DNA of 64,000 bases from contig JANYFY010000029.1 of the NCBI GenBank assembly GCA_025359565.1, positions 1-64,000 of the forward strand. Reading direction: 5' to 3'. Under the pieces are notes generated by a model. That model ran no database searches. It saw nothing but the letters and a program-made list of their open reading frames with translations, and was not told the origin of the DNA. Below are positions 20,801-29,448 of the stretch, one piece after another. The position numbers and the translations under genes are program-made. How positions within the stretch are numbered: the first letter of the stretch is position 1; each line of letters starts with the position of its first letter. Source of the DNA: Gammaproteobacteria bacterium. GTDB taxonomy: Bacteria > Pseudomonadota > Gammaproteobacteria > Steroidobacterales > Steroidobacteraceae.

Positions 20801-23539
20801 CGATTATTTGTTGACGTTGTGATACTTAACGAAATACAGCATTCCTATCTTCAAGACCTTCAGAATGACATCGAGCGTACGGTGCGAGCCTATACCGTAC
20901 GTGCATCGATTGCATCCGGAGACGAGCGTGGCGATGTATATACGCTGCGCACTGACCTGATTACAGAAGCAGAGCGTTCTCTGATACTCGCAACCGCGCG
21001 GGTAGTATTGATCCCAGCGCACGGAAGTCTCACAGAACAATTACGCAGACCTGGCGGTGAAAAACAACCACCAGAGCGATCATTCATACCTATCCCACGT
21101 AATCGCGACCTCTCGCTGGATACAGTCGGTAGCCGCGGCACAGCAGGCCGTGAATTTTTTAATGGCTTAGGGGGCTTCACTCGAGCGGGTCGAGAATACG
21201 TGATCGTACTCGAGCCAGGGACTACAACGCCCGCACCATGGTGCAATGTCATCGCTAATGAGGAGTTTGGCACATTGGTATCGGAAAGCGGAGCAATGTG
21301 CACTTGGTCGCTCAACAGTCACGAAAACCTACTCACGCCTTGGTCAAACGACGCAGTGTCTGACCCGAGCGGCGAAGCGATTTTTATACACGATGACGAT
21401 TCAAATGCCCTTTGGAGCCCAACGCCGCTTCCCATTCGACTTCACAATCGACGCTATGAAATTCGTCATGGACAAGGATATTCCCAATTCTTATTAAATA
21501 CACAGGAAATCACTAGCGAGCTTACAGTATTTATAGCGGCGGACGATCCGGTGAAATTGTGTCGCTTGCGACTTACTAATACTTCTCAGCGCAACCGACG
21601 ATTGACGTTAGCCACTTACGTTGAATGGACTCTCGGTCCCGAGCGAGCCGCAAGCGCACCTAACATTGTCACCGAGATTGATCCCGAAAGCGGCACGATG
21701 TTTGCTCGAAATTCAACCCAAATTGATTTCGGGACCCGCGTCGCTTTTTGCGATCTGGCGGGTCGCCAATATGTAACCGGCAGCCGCCGGGAATTCCTCG
21801 GACGCGGCGGAGATCTAAGCTCACCAGCGGGAATGCATGACGTTGCTGCTTGGTCTGGTCGAGTCGGCGCGGGATTAGATCCATGTTGCGCGATGGCAAA
21901 AACGTTGGAATTAGAGCCTGGAGCCAGCGCGGAAATTCTAATGATTCTAGGCCAAGCCAACGACGTGGCTACCGCAAAGCTTTTAGTATCACGACATCGC
22001 GTCAACCCGGACGAGACGTTGAGCCAAGTTAGTAAGTTGTGGGATGGTTTGCTAGGTGCAGTTCAAATTCGTACACCGGATCGTGCACTTGATTTACTTT
22101 TCAATCGTTGGCTCCTATATCAGACAATTAGTTGTCGACTTTGGGCACGCGCCGCTTTCTATCAAGCAGGTGGCGCGTATGGATTTCGCGATCAGTTGCA
22201 GGACGGCATGGCGATTTCGCTGACTGCACCGGCTCGTACTCGCGCGCACTTATTGCGAGCGGCTGCGCGTCAATTTGTAGAAGGCGATGTTCAACATTGG
22301 TGGCATCCGCCTAGCGGGCGCGGGGTTAGGACACATTTTAGCGATGATCGGTTATGGCTGCCGTTTGCTGTTCATCAATATTTAGAAACAAGTGCCGATA
22401 TTGCCGTACTTGACGCAGGGGTTCCCTTTATAGAAGGTCCTCCCCTCGCGGCCGACAAAGAAGACGCTCATTACGTACCCACGATCAGCGCAGAAATTGC
22501 CAGCCTGTATGAACACTGTGCTCGGGCTATCGATGTGAGCATGCAAGTTGGCGTACACGGCCTACCGTTAATGGGGGGCGGAGACTGGAACGACGGCATG
22601 AATCGTGTTGGATATCAGGGCCGCGGAGAAAGCGTTTGGCTAGCATGGTTTTTGATCACCAATCTGCGTCAGTTCGCGCCAATCGCTGTGCTGCGTGGAG
22701 ATGTTGAACGGGCAAGTCGCTGGTTAGCGCTCGCTGATGCCGTAACCCAAGCCTGTGAACTACATGGATGGGATGGCGCTTGGTATCGGCGTGCATATTT
22801 TGACGATGGAAGTCCGCTAGGCTCTGCCGCTAATGCCGAGTGCAGGATAGATTCGATCGCACAGAGTTGGGCCGTGTTATCCAAAGCAGCAGAGACCGAA
22901 CGTGCTACGCGGGCAATGGATTCCTTCGACCAGCAGCTACTACGGGGCGGAGACGGATTAGCACTACTTTTCACACCTCCTTTTGACAACTCGAATCTTG
23001 ATCCTGGCTACATTAAAGGGTACATACCGGGAGTACGCGAAAATGGCGGGCAATATACTCATGCTGCCTTATGGGCGCTCATGGCGCACGCGAGCCTTAA
23101 AAATCACGCTCAAGTCGGTGCAATGCTAGATATATTAAATCCAATTCGACGTACCGACACGCGTAGTGGCGTCCAGGCTTACCGAGTAGAACCCTACGTA
23201 ATTGCTGCCGACATATATTCCACTCCGCCGCACACACGACGAGGAGGTTGGACATGGTATACGGGAGCAGCCGGATGGTTTCATAGGGCTATTTTAGAAT
23301 CCGTCCTGGGTGTACAGGTTCGTGCACCGTATATTTACTTAGCGCCCTGTATGCCGCCCCATTGGAACGGTTTTGAAGTCGTACTTCAATATCAAGAACT
23401 CAATTACTTAATAGAAGTTGAACGAGTCAAGAGTGCCGCGGAGGCCTTTGTTCTATTAGACGGTTTTACTTGCTCTGACGGGAAAATCCCTTTAATCAAA
23501 GATGGCCGACAACATTGGGTCAAAATGACCGTTACCTGA
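14843..23539 (+). CDS. ndvB: Cyclic beta-1,2-glucan synthase (NdvB/ChvB/Cgs family)
   Basis: A 2898-residue giant, in line with the roughly 2830-2870 residues of rhizobial and Brucella synthases. Order: cytoplasmic N-terminus (1-400); membrane helices (about 405-455); GT84 glycosyltransferase with VDADTR (620-625) and RAHRWMRGDWQ (767-777); more membrane helices (about 825-1000); a glucoamylase-like domain with HHQGMS (1544-1549); two beta-sandwich regions; and a C-terminal GH94 phosphorylase domain with the catalytic-acid motif GDWNDG (2580-2585). Such enzymes polymerise and cyclise UDP-glucose into periplasmic glucans that serve in osmoadaptation. All catalytic blocks appear intact. The start is GTG, overlapping the OmpA gene. 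Linkage type is inferred from the family. Confidence 0.95.
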   Translation: MIGSNNPQRRSEEYSIQEEPTREEMWSVERLEEHARWLAQHACSAPTSARIDLPARLKDNAKRLESAYLTVTEALRAGRAITPASEWLVDNYHVLAEQVTDIPVKLTPKVWHDLPREAQGDNWPRIFHLVREYLAHTDYEFDTETFSRYLLSYQSVTPLTMKELWALYPILRIALIDELRRVAVRMEAALIARGDADTFVNALLSTSSRKYSQQAFLDLARRSSDKRRPYIVQLAQRLQFMGDERQPVLDQLIEHLTSIGTTIDEVIQHEHTRRSASNLTVRNIMTSLREAGAFDWRIQFERVSLVEQLLRDHPSYYECDRLTRDRYRSCIQELAKSSNLSEIAVTQRLLVKLSAESQAFPESQIDIGEFLIGSRRLITEALLGFIPTKSQLFQRWVLQYGRTLYFGSVLAVTISIVGFATVWGFSSTLGVAGVMLCIMGFFPASEFAIAVINRIWMRRFAPRHMPRLALQQGLSPELKTLVVMPVILRNVHDGERYSRQLQVHALANPDSEVRYALLTDFADAKSVTTANDVAIVEAATAAIAILNHQDRQPPNEPRFYLLHRQRQWNEHEQCHMGWERKRGKLSELNNLLLGAQDTSFVNATGNLPAVPENIRYVFTVDADTRIPLGAVRDLVGVAAHPLNKPVFDQKEQRIVRGFGVLQPRITPLLPTREERSLYREIITGGSGLDPYAAAVSDLYQDVFGEGLYTGKGLYDLAAFEAALKNRVPENALLSHDLFEGVFSRCALVTDIELFEEFPSHSEVAAARAHRWMRGDWQLLPWILGLRGKLPSLARWKMLDNLRRSLLAPAAIFILVAAWGNPNSRLVAWMILVVLPIVWPALASLVARLAIWRPIQSAYNHLRQLLADFVDDIARTIVAVGLLAQNAWLSMDAIGRTLFRLTISHHRMLEWTTAAQLNERRDHSLSSFIWPLKGATIVVVATCAIIMRFNAQAITEAAPLLILWWLSPLLARFLSRPLYPQEHDLTPSATAEGEMRAIARLTWRYFETFVTAEDNWLPPDNFQEQPLPTVAHRSSPTNMGLYLLSCVAAHDFGWLGTSNLALRLRSTISAIGQLQRFNGHVLNWYDTRTLKPLAPLYVSTVDSGNLAGHLLTLRQALNQAIEKPLLTINANAGALDSVHHCTIALAALPYPAPNSNAAEVEINFCLSELRTLLGTPMASLSLAAKQLYAALEIAEKLFDMTHAFTLNAGPQHAAVFTWVQLIHKDISSHLAELDILCPKVPHEISGALANHWNSRENQLTRTASLPETIKHHKQSLTEIRALNSSSWSTAECESHQQLINNIERAHQASLILLGRLQGLSEECWQLVDSMQFGFLYDRHRGLFAIGYRIADHTLDNGYYDLLASESRLASFLAIAKGDVPRSHWRRLGRRLTGGSKRPVLASWSGSMFEYLMPALVMKEPRFSLLEQTNNRAVSQQIEFGLEHSLPWGISESAYNVRDRELTYQYSAFGLATLGLKRGLGADYVAAPYATALATMIAPAAAINNFHALDSWGGRGEYGYYEAIDFTTQRVPDQKKGVVVRCYMAHHQGMSIVALDNALNDRVMQSRFHQEPMICAAELLLQERAIRFADAPIVIEAELPGTESELQLPALERTVVGVGLPTPVTHLLSNRLYAVMLTDSGAGYSVCRSRAVSRWREDPTRDAWGSFIYLRDVTSGKYWSAGFQPTAVVPDHYEVVYKEEAVEIRRRDGSLSTLTEIVVAAEDNGELRRVSIRNHGTSSRSVDLTSYAEIVLAPHRADVAHPSFSNLFVQTEFAEDFGALIATRRRRSSTDESIWAVHVLSTTSNAAHLEYETDRLRFIGRGRNVRAPLVIEDGRALSNTVGNVLDPIFSLRTRIVIEPEETVTVTFATLVAESREMAMALASKYRHPAIFAHACAFAWTFVRAELHHLQSDLSEARLFQILAANLLFPDRRLRTGTDIIASNRLDMTHLWRFSISGDRPILLIRCRGNEELEFIRQCLRAQEYLRIKRLFVDVVILNEIQHSYLQDLQNDIERTVRAYTVRASIASGDERGDVYTLRTDLITEAERSLILATARVVLIPAHGSLTEQLRRPGGEKQPPERSFIPIPRNRDLSLDTVGSRGTAGREFFNGLGGFTRAGREYVIVLEPGTTTPAPWCNVIANEEFGTLVSESGAMCTWSLNSHENLLTPWSNDAVSDPSGEAIFIHDDDSNALWSPTPLPIRLHNRRYEIRHGQGYSQFLLNTQEITSELTVFIAADDPVKLCRLRLTNTSQRNRRLTLATYVEWTLGPERAASAPNIVTEIDPESGTMFARNSTQIDFGTRVAFCDLAGRQYVTGSRREFLGRGGDLSSPAGMHDVAAWSGRVGAGLDPCCAMAKTLELEPGASAEILMILGQANDVATAKLLVSRHRVNPDETLSQVSKLWDGLLGAVQIRTPDRALDLLFNRWLLYQTISCRLWARAAFYQAGGAYGFRDQLQDGMAISLTAPARTRAHLLRAAARQFVEGDVQHWWHPPSGRGVRTHFSDDRLWLPFAVHQYLETSADIAVLDAGVPFIEGPPLAADKEDAHYVPTISAEIASLYEHCARAIDVSMQVGVHGLPLMGGGDWNDGMNRVGYQGRGESVWLAWFLITNLRQFAPIAVLRGDVERASRWLALADAVTQACELHGWDGAWYRRAYFDDGSPLGSAANAECRIDSIAQSWAVLSKAAETERATRAMDSFDQQLLRGGDGLALLFTPPFDNSNLDPGYIKGYIPGVRENGGQYTHAALWALMAHASLKNHAQVGAMLDILNPIRRTDTRSGVQAYRVEPYVIAADIYSTPPHTRRGGWTWYTGAAGWFHRAILESVLGVQVRAPYIYLAPCMPPHWNGFEVVLQYQELNYLIEVERVKSAAEAFVLLDGFTCSDGKIPLIKDGRQHWVKMTVT

Positions 23540-23586
23540 TTCGGTTTACGACCCCCTTGTTGCCGACCCTCTTTTAGCTCTGTTTC

Positions 23587-23937
23587 CTATTTTGGTTTGT
23601 TGGCGTCGGCCTTCGCCTGAGCTGCATCTAACGCCGACTGAGCGTTATTTTTACAAGCATCGCGCGCTGCACCAGTTTGTGCTTCGCACGCGGCCAGAGC
23701 TATTTTGTAGTCCGCTTTTGCCGCTACCAAAGCAACGTCGGCATTCGCATCTTGAATGTTTTTACCGGCCTCTTGAGCCACCTTATCGGCTTTGTCTTGC
23801 TCGTGGGCAACATTTTCTTGCCCTTTGATTTCAGCGGAAGTTACATCTTTCTGCACTTCTTCCGGTGACTTTTTGTCACAAGCCGCGAGGCCCAATGTAG
23901 CGAATGCCATTACTAACACCACCTTTGACATGTTCAT
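23587..23937 (-). CDS. Small alanine-rich lipoprotein
   Basis: A 116-residue lipoprotein with lipobox LAAC (Cys about residue 20) and a highly charged, Ala/Lys/Asp-rich helical body containing two cysteines in ACEAQTGAARDACKNN. AAGGAG lies 7 nt before the ATG. TGTAGGA lies 83 bp upstream. It converges with the glucan synthase gene. Function unknown; composition suggests a periplasmic helical stress protein. Confidence 0.78.
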   Translation of the reverse strand: MNMSKVVLVMAFATLGLAACDKKSPEEVQKDVTSAEIKGQENVAHEQDKADKVAQEAGKNIQDANADVALVAAKADYKIALAACEAQTGAARDACKNNAQSALDAAQAKADANKPK

Positions 23938-24088
23938 CCTAAACTCCTTCTATGCTTAAATAAATCGTAAGTGTCCGGCAAAAACCTGCGCAACGCAGTG
24001 AGCTTTGTTAAACAGCTTGTGTAGGACATGGCCTGCACCCCCATCAATTTGCGTTCGACGGTAGGCAATGGAAGCGACCTCAACGGTA

Positions 24089-25405
24089 CTATGGGCTTTT
24101 TTTATCGGAGCCACTAACGCGCCACACCACGTTTCCAACGTCATCCGCAACCAAGAGGTCGCCGTGACCATCTATCGCCACTCCGACAGGCCTTCCTTGC
24201 GCATGATTACTCGAATCTAAGAACCCTGTTAGCACATCGATAGGTAGCCCATCAGGCTTGCCATTGATAAAAGGAACGAATACGACTTTGTATCCACTTC
24301 GATTTTTACGGTTCCAGGAGCCGTGTTGGCCGACAAACATGCCGTTTTGGAAGCGCGTGGGCAGGGAGTGACTCCCGGACCAACCTAGGCCCAACGATGC
24401 TGTATGGGCACCCAATGCATAATCAGGAGCCAGCGCGGATGCTACTTTTTCGGGATCGTTAGGCTTTACGCGAGTGTCTACATGCTGCCCATAATAGCTG
24501 TAGGGCCAACCATAGAAAGCGCCCTCCTTCACAGCAGTAATATAATCGGGGGGTAATTGATCGCCCAACTCGTCACGTTCATTTACCGCAACCCAGAGTG
24601 CGCCAGTGCTCGGTTCCCAGGCGAGACCCACGGGGTTGCGCAAACCTGACGCAAATATTCTATGAGAACCATTAGTCGGGTCGATTTGCCAAACGGCAGC
24701 CCGCTCTTTTTCTACTTCAAAGCCATTTTCCGCAACATTGCTATTGGAGCCCACTCCGACGTATAAATAATGCCCATCCGGACTTGCTAGCAGACTCTTA
24801 GTCCAATGGTGATTAATCGTCCCCGCTGGCAGCGCCGTAACTAAACTCGCCGGCGCATGAATCTCCATATCTCCGACTTGATACGGGAAACTAACCACGG
24901 CATCACTATTCGCTACGTACAAAGTATTGCCTATTAAAGCCATACCAATCGGTGAATTTAGATTCTGAAGAAAAATATGCTTTTCAACTTCGCCGTTTTT
25001 TAATTCGTGTAAAAGAGTAATACGATTTGCACTAGGCTTAGCACCGGAACCAGCACGCTTCATAATCGCTTTCCGAACTTTTCCCATCAATCCTTGCGCA
25101 TCGTCAGGCTTGGGAGGCGCTTCGGCTTGGGCTACCAAAACGTCGCCATTGGGCAGAACCAACAGCCAGCGCGGATGCAGCAAGTCTGTGGCGTAGGCTG
25201 CAACTCTGAGATCTTCTGCGGCTATTGGCTTACGACCCACATGCCAAGGGTCGATCTTCGCGATATGAAGACTCGGCAGAAGCGCCTTTGTCGGTGCCAC
25301 TAACTGGGGTGTGGGACCGTACTCAGCGGTTTCGGGCAGAGAAGCTGTAACTGTCATTGTAGTCAGAACTAATAAAGCGCCCGCTACAATATTACCTATC
25401 TTCAT
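24089..25405 (-). CDS. PQQ-dependent sugar dehydrogenase family (GSDH/sorbosone dehydrogenase-like)
   Basis: A 438-residue secreted beta-propeller protein with a signal peptide (residues 1-22). Features of the GSDH/L-sorbosone dehydrogenase family are HPRWLLVLPNGDVLVA, LNSPIGMALIGNTLYVAN, FASGLRNPVGLAWEP, WVAVNERDELGD and FVGQHGSWNR. Members oxidise aldoses in the periplasm using PQQ; substrate cannot be read, and no PQQ biosynthesis genes are in the window. It follows the sensor kinase gene on the same strand by 107 bp with a TCCTACA box in the gap. Confidence 0.85.
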   Translation of the reverse strand: MKIGNIVAGALLVLTTMTVTASLPETAEYGPTPQLVAPTKALLPSLHIAKIDPWHVGRKPIAAEDLRVAAYATDLLHPRWLLVLPNGDVLVAQAEAPPKPDDAQGLMGKVRKAIMKRAGSGAKPSANRITLLHELKNGEVEKHIFLQNLNSPIGMALIGNTLYVANSDAVVSFPYQVGDMEIHAPASLVTALPAGTINHHWTKSLLASPDGHYLYVGVGSNSNVAENGFEVEKERAAVWQIDPTNGSHRIFASGLRNPVGLAWEPSTGALWVAVNERDELGDQLPPDYITAVKEGAFYGWPYSYYGQHVDTRVKPNDPEKVASALAPDYALGAHTASLGLGWSGSHSLPTRFQNGMFVGQHGSWNRKNRSGYKVVFVPFINGKPDGLPIDVLTGFLDSSNHAQGRPVGVAIDGHGDLLVADDVGNVVWRVSGSDKKSP

Positions 25406-25512
25406 CTTGCTACCCTTGCTAATTAGAGTCGTCGCGGCTCACCACCTCAATCATGCAACTCTGCTTTAAAACGCACTAGACACACCGCCCAATTTGCTAG
25501 GTAGGCAACTTC

Positions 25513-26787
25513 CTACACTGTGCTGACCGCATATCTCATGGGGAACACTAAGCGAAAGGTGGTGCCTCGCCCAGCCGGACTATGTAGCTCAATAGTTGCA
25601 TCAAGTAACTCACATAAGCGCTTTACAATTACTAAGCCGATGCCTTCACCAGTACCTGTGCTAACGGGACTCATCGCTGAGGCAGAGACCAAGGTCTCGC
25701 CGCTCGCCTGCCCCGCAACGCTCGCGTCCTCATCCGTTGCCGCAACCAATACTTGCGCTAACGAGACGCCGTTTTCCGAAAATCCTGTACCGGTGTCGCT
25801 AATGCTACAGCTCCAACTTGGTATTTCAGCATTATCAACTATGCCAAACGTCACTTGGACACCCCCACGCTCAGTGTACTTCAGCGCATTGACCAACAGG
25901 TTTTGAATGATACGCTGCAATTTTTTGGCATCGCTACTTACCAACAAAGAATTCGGGCCTGCAATAGTAAGAAATAAATTGTTTTCTGCGGCGGTCGGTT
26001 GAAAACTTGCAATCATATCCTGTAGCAATGCTGCTATATCTACAGTTGCAATCACGCGACTTTCCCGACCCGCCTCGAGGCGGGTCACTTCGACCAAATC
26101 ATTGAGAAGAGATCCAAGCGCTTCTGCACTTGACTGAATAGCCAACACTGCGGTCGGCGCGCTACTTGTATCTTTGCGCATTAAGACGCCGGCCGCTACT
26201 TTTACCGCAGTGACATTGCCGCGCAGATCATGAGTCACCTCGTGCAAGCGTTTTGCACGATCTTGCTCAACGACTTTCAGTTGTTCAAGTACCCGCTCAA
26301 GATCAGCGAGTCGATTGGTGGCCTCAGCTTGCTGCAAACTCGCATGACCCACCGCACTTTCCACCACACAATCCACAAATAACTGAGTAGCATTACGTCG
26401 CGCCGCAGACATCGCAATCGGATCCAAACGCTCATTAACTTGGGTGAACCTCTCAATTTCATCGGTCAATGCGACCTGTAGATGGCCCCACTCGCGCATA
26501 GTTTCTCGATAATCATATCCGTGAAGCCAGCGGTTAATTCCATGTTCGGCAGCTCCCGCTCGCTCGTCCGCGGCTGCATCTTGCGCTTCAATGGAGTCTC
26601 TCGCACGCAAGCGGCGGTCAAACGCATCAAGAATTTTCGGGATATGATCGATGAACTGGGCGCGTGCCAGTGTAGCCGATGCAGATACGCTCGCATCCAG
26701 ATCAACCTTGCGACGCCAAGTGGACAAGATATTAGACCTGCGAGTCCGCAGGTGGGCAGCCAGGTGCTCAATATCGTCATATCGCAT
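25513..26787 (-). CDS. Sensor histidine kinase with RsbRD-like N-terminal domain
   Basis: A 424-residue cytoplasmic kinase without membrane segments. The N-terminal all-helical region (about 1-160) resembles the RsbRD/RsbT co-antagonist domain. A HisKA domain has VTHDLRGN with the phospho-accepting His at about residue 186. The HATPase has an N box (QNLLVNALKY), G1 (DTGTGF) and G2 (GEGIGLVIVKRL). It is divergent from sodB. No response regulator lies directly beside it; the nearest is at 28403. Confidence 0.9.
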   Translation of the reverse strand: MRYDDIEHLAAHLRTRRSNILSTWRRKVDLDASVSASATLARAQFIDHIPKILDAFDRRLRARDSIEAQDAAADERAGAAEHGINRWLHGYDYRETMREWGHLQVALTDEIERFTQVNERLDPIAMSAARRNATQLFVDCVVESAVGHASLQQAEATNRLADLERVLEQLKVVEQDRAKRLHEVTHDLRGNVTAVKVAAGVLMRKDTSSAPTAVLAIQSSAEALGSLLNDLVEVTRLEAGRESRVIATVDIAALLQDMIASFQPTAAENNLFLTIAGPNSLLVSSDAKKLQRIIQNLLVNALKYTERGGVQVTFGIVDNAEIPSWSCSISDTGTGFSENGVSLAQVLVAATDEDASVAGQASGETLVSASAMSPVSTGTGEGIGLVIVKRLCELLDATIELHSPAGRGTTFRLVFPMRYAVSTV

Positions 26788-26886
26788 TAATAGCCCCCCA
26801 CGAGAGTCCTCGTCTAACTATCTTACAAGTGGTTGCCGCTCATCCTACAGGGCCGTCGAGCTCCCAGAGATAACATACAGCAACAT

Positions 26887-27513
26887 ATGGATACTAGCAC
26901 CTCAAAGTTCTGGCCAAGTCACGAATTACCGGCACTACCGTACAGCGAAAGTGCGCTCAGTCCGGTTATTTCGGAGCGAACCGTTAGTTTTCACTACGGT
27001 AAACATCACCGCGGTTATGTGGATGAATTAAACCGGTTAATCGCTGGGACTGCCTTCGCCGGATTATCCTTAGAACAAATTATTGCGTCAGCCGATAAAA
27101 CTATCAACGCATCAATTTACAATAATGCCGCGCAAATTTGGAATCACTCATTTTATTGGAATAGCCTCGCACCGAGTGCGGGTGGCGTAGTTCCGGCGGA
27201 ACTCAAGAAACTTATAGATTCATCTTTTGGGGATATTCAAACGCTAAAAAAACAATTTACCGGTGCGGCTTTAAAACAGTTTGGATCCGGCTGGGTATGG
27301 CTTATTCATGTTGGATCTACACTTAAAGTCATTACGACAAGCAATGCCGATACGCCGCTTACATCGCATTCCAAACCCTTGCTGGTAATAGACCTATGGG
27401 AACATTCGTACTATCTCGATTATCAAAATCTGCGTGCAGATTATGTGAATGCAGTATTCGACAAACTGATTAACTGGTCTTTCGCCGTTGATAATTTGCA
27501 GAATATTGTGTGA
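26887..27513 (+). CDS. sodB: Superoxide dismutase, Fe type
   Basis: A 208-residue protein from the ATG at 26887; the open frame to 26833 adds an unrelated extension. It dismutates superoxide in the cytoplasm. Metal ligands are His36 (FHYGKHH), His87 (WNHSFYW), Asp169 and His173 (DLWEHSYY). [12 protein letters not shown] and FGSGWVWL are of the iron-enzyme type. A TCCTACA box ends 37 bp upstream of the start. Its stop overlaps a GTG that opens a glucoamylase relic. Confidence 0.94.
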   Translation: MDTSTSKFWPSHELPALPYSESALSPVISERTVSFHYGKHHRGYVDELNRLIAGTAFAGLSLEQIIASADKTINASIYNNAAQIWNHSFYWNSLAPSAGGVVPAELKKLIDSSFGDIQTLKKQFTGAALKQFGSGWVWLIHVGSTLKVITTSNADTPLTSHSKPLLVIDLWEHSYYLDYQNLRADYVNAVFDKLINWSFAVDNLQNIV

Positions 27514-27656
27514 GTGCGGACGCTTCTCTGCTCACGCAATTGCGACGTGAAGCATTTCGATATTTTGAACACTGTACAAACGCTGATAACGGGTTAGTTG
27601 CTGATACATCTCGTGAGGGATCGCCCTGCAGCATTGCGGTCGTAGGTTTCGTTTAG
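27510..27656 (+). pseudogene. N-terminal relic of a glucoamylase-type (PF10091-like) protein
   Basis: The frame starting at GTG, overlapping the sodB stop as GTGA, reads 48 codons: LLTQLRREAFRYFEHCTNAD, then NGLVADTSREGSPCSIAVVGF, then TAG. This matches the start of glucoamylase-family domains (FRYFW...NGLVPDRS...SIAAVGFGL), whose full length is over 400 residues. The sequence then joins directly to a different relic. Confidence 0.6.
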
Positions 27657-28200
27657 TGGTGGTAGGGGGTGGCCAGCTCGGCTGCGAACTCGCACAAGCC
27701 TTTAGTCGACTGGGCGTGCACGTGGTCATTACCACAGTCACCGGCGCGGAAGGTGGGGCCGGAATAAAAATAATCCACACGATAAACAACGATTTGTATG
27801 AACAAATTTGATGCGATGAAATCTTACTTAGCATCGGCGGTGCACCCAATGTCGCCATACTGGGACTCTGCAATGCACGGGTCGATTTCGACGCAGAAAG
27901 CGGAATTATGATCAATGATTTTCTGCAATCCTCAAATCATCGTGTATACGCCGCAGGAAGCTGAAACCTCTGGGCGGAGGGCAGTGCGGAATGCTTTGGG
28001 AAAAAACGCCAGCGAATCAGCCGTCTCATTGCGTCACCATAGTTACATCGCGCGCCAGCGAAATGATCAACGAGGTATGTGTCGCAATGAACGCCAGGTT
28101 AGGATTGAGGGATTTGGCCAAAATTCTCCACACGTATCCCTCGCAATCTGACGCTTTCAGGCTTGCAGGGGCGGCATATTGTCGAAACGAGTCAAAATAG
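27656..28200 (+). pseudogene. Relic of a mercuric-reductase-like pyridine nucleotide-disulfide oxidoreductase
   Basis: Three homologous pieces remain in order. VVVGGGQLGCELAQAFSRLG is the NAD-binding Rossmann start (27656-27811, ended by TGA). In the same frame ILLSIGGAPNVAILGL and INDFLQSSNHRVYAAGS (27815-27964, ended by TGA) match the late NAD/FAD region. In another frame RASEMINEVCVAMNARLGL and LAKILHTYPSQSDAFR (to 28200) match the dimerisation domain. The N-terminal FAD and redox-cysteine half is gone. Deletions, two stops and a frameshift show it is dead. Confidence 0.78.
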
Positions 28201-28402
28201 GCTAAATTCTGGTGTCGGTGGTCTCCTACACTTCACCGAGCGCTCAACTTGCTGTGCCACAATTCGTAAATATTAATACTCTTACGTGGGTTCTTGTAAG
28301 CGTGCGCAATCTCAATGCGGTGACATGTGCTGGTAAATATGCAAAAATTAGAGATAAATTTTCTAGCTTGAAACTCATATTTTTTATAGCATCAGGTGAT
28401 AC

Positions 28403-29041
28403 TTGCCAGCACTTAGCTTAATTATAGCCGATGATCATCAACTCGTTAGAGCGGGTCTTTGTAAGATGATAGAGGCTCAAAGCGACCTTCGAGTGGTCGC
28501 GCAATGTCGTACGGGAACGGAAGCGTTAGCAGCTCTTAAAGAGCAAACCTGTCATGTTTTGTTGCTGGATCTATCCCTGCCGGACATGTCGGGTTTAGAC
28601 GTATTAAGATCGGCACGCGAGCATCATCCCACCGTGTCGGTTCTGGTGTTGAGTGGTTTCCCGGAACGACAATTTGGTATCAACGTGCTGCGCGCCGGGG
28701 CTAAGGGGTTCATTAGCAAGGGTGCGGACGAAGCGGAATTACTGCGCGCGGTTCGTACTGTTGCAAGGGGCAAACGTTATGTAGGACCCGAGTTAGCCGA
28801 TTTGTTAGTCAATGGAATGGATACTGACGCAGACAAACCCACGCACAACGCTCTTTCTGAGCGGGAATTTCAGATTTTTTGCAAATTGGCTGAGGGTCGA
28901 AGCGTTACCGACATTGCTAATAAATTATTTCTTAGTGTCAAGACCGTTAGTACGTACAGGTCACGGTTGTTAGAAAAAATGGGCATGAAAACCAATGCTG
29001 ATATAACATCGTATGCAATTCGCAACAACCTCATCCAATAA
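28403..29041 (+). CDS. NarL/FixJ-family response regulator
   Basis: A 212-residue regulator with a receiver domain (acidic Asp10-Asp11, phospho-acceptor Asp56, Lys106) and a LuxR-type helix-turn-helix (about 147-205, SEREFQIFCKLAEG, VSTYRSRLLEKMG). The start is TTG with AGGTGA upstream; no ATG fits the receiver start. It overlaps the next response-regulator gene by 29 nt. HisKA_3 kinases, the usual partners of this class, are encoded at 29449 and 33075. A TCCTACA box lies 173 bp upstream. Confidence 0.93.
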   Translation: MPALSLIIADDHQLVRAGLCKMIEAQSDLRVVAQCRTGTEALAALKEQTCHVLLLDLSLPDMSGLDVLRSAREHHPTVSVLVLSGFPERQFGINVLRAGAKGFISKGADEAELLRAVRTVARGKRYVGPELADLLVNGMDTDADKPTHNALSEREFQIFCKLAEGRSVTDIANKLFLSVKTVSTYRSRLLEKMGMKTNADITSYAIRNNLIQ

Positions 29042-29435
29042 TTCAGCGCCGCTGTCGGACGCCGGGGAAAGGCGAATATTATTGGTCGAAGACTCTGCGC
29101 CCCTTCGGGAGCGTTTAACACAGCTATTGACGGTTCCTGGAGTCATGCGCGTCACAGCGAGTGCCGAAACTGAAGCTGAAGCTTTGCAGTGGATTGCAAA
29201 TCGAGATTTTGACGCCTTAGTTGTTGATGTTGAACTTCGTGAAGGCAGCGGCATCAACGTCGTGAGAGGTGCTCGCGCTCACTGGGTGTTGCCTCCGTTA
29301 CCGTTAGTCATCGTTTTGACCAACTATGCCCTGCCGACCGTTAAGACTCGCTGCCTTGCTGCTGGTGCTGATTATTTTCTTGATAAAGTTCGACAATTCG
29401 ATCAGGTGTATCCATTAATTGCGGCGCGGCATTAG
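29013..29435 (+). CDS. Single-domain response regulator
   Basis: A 140-residue receiver without an output domain: acidic pair at Glu26-Asp27 (LLVEDSAPLR), phospho-acceptor Asp72 (VVDVELREGS) and Lys125. It begins inside the last 29 nt of the NarL-type gene, so both are translated from one message. It converges with a CHASE3 sensor kinase gene 13 nt away. It may act as a phosphate sink or through protein contact (inference). Confidence 0.88.
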   Translation: MQFATTSSNNSAPLSDAGERRILLVEDSAPLRERLTQLLTVPGVMRVTASAETEAEALQWIANRDFDALVVDVELREGSGINVVRGARAHWVLPPLPLVIVLTNYALPTVKTRCLAAGADYFLDKVRQFDQVYPLIAARH

Positions 29436-29448
29436 CGGTCATAGAGCG

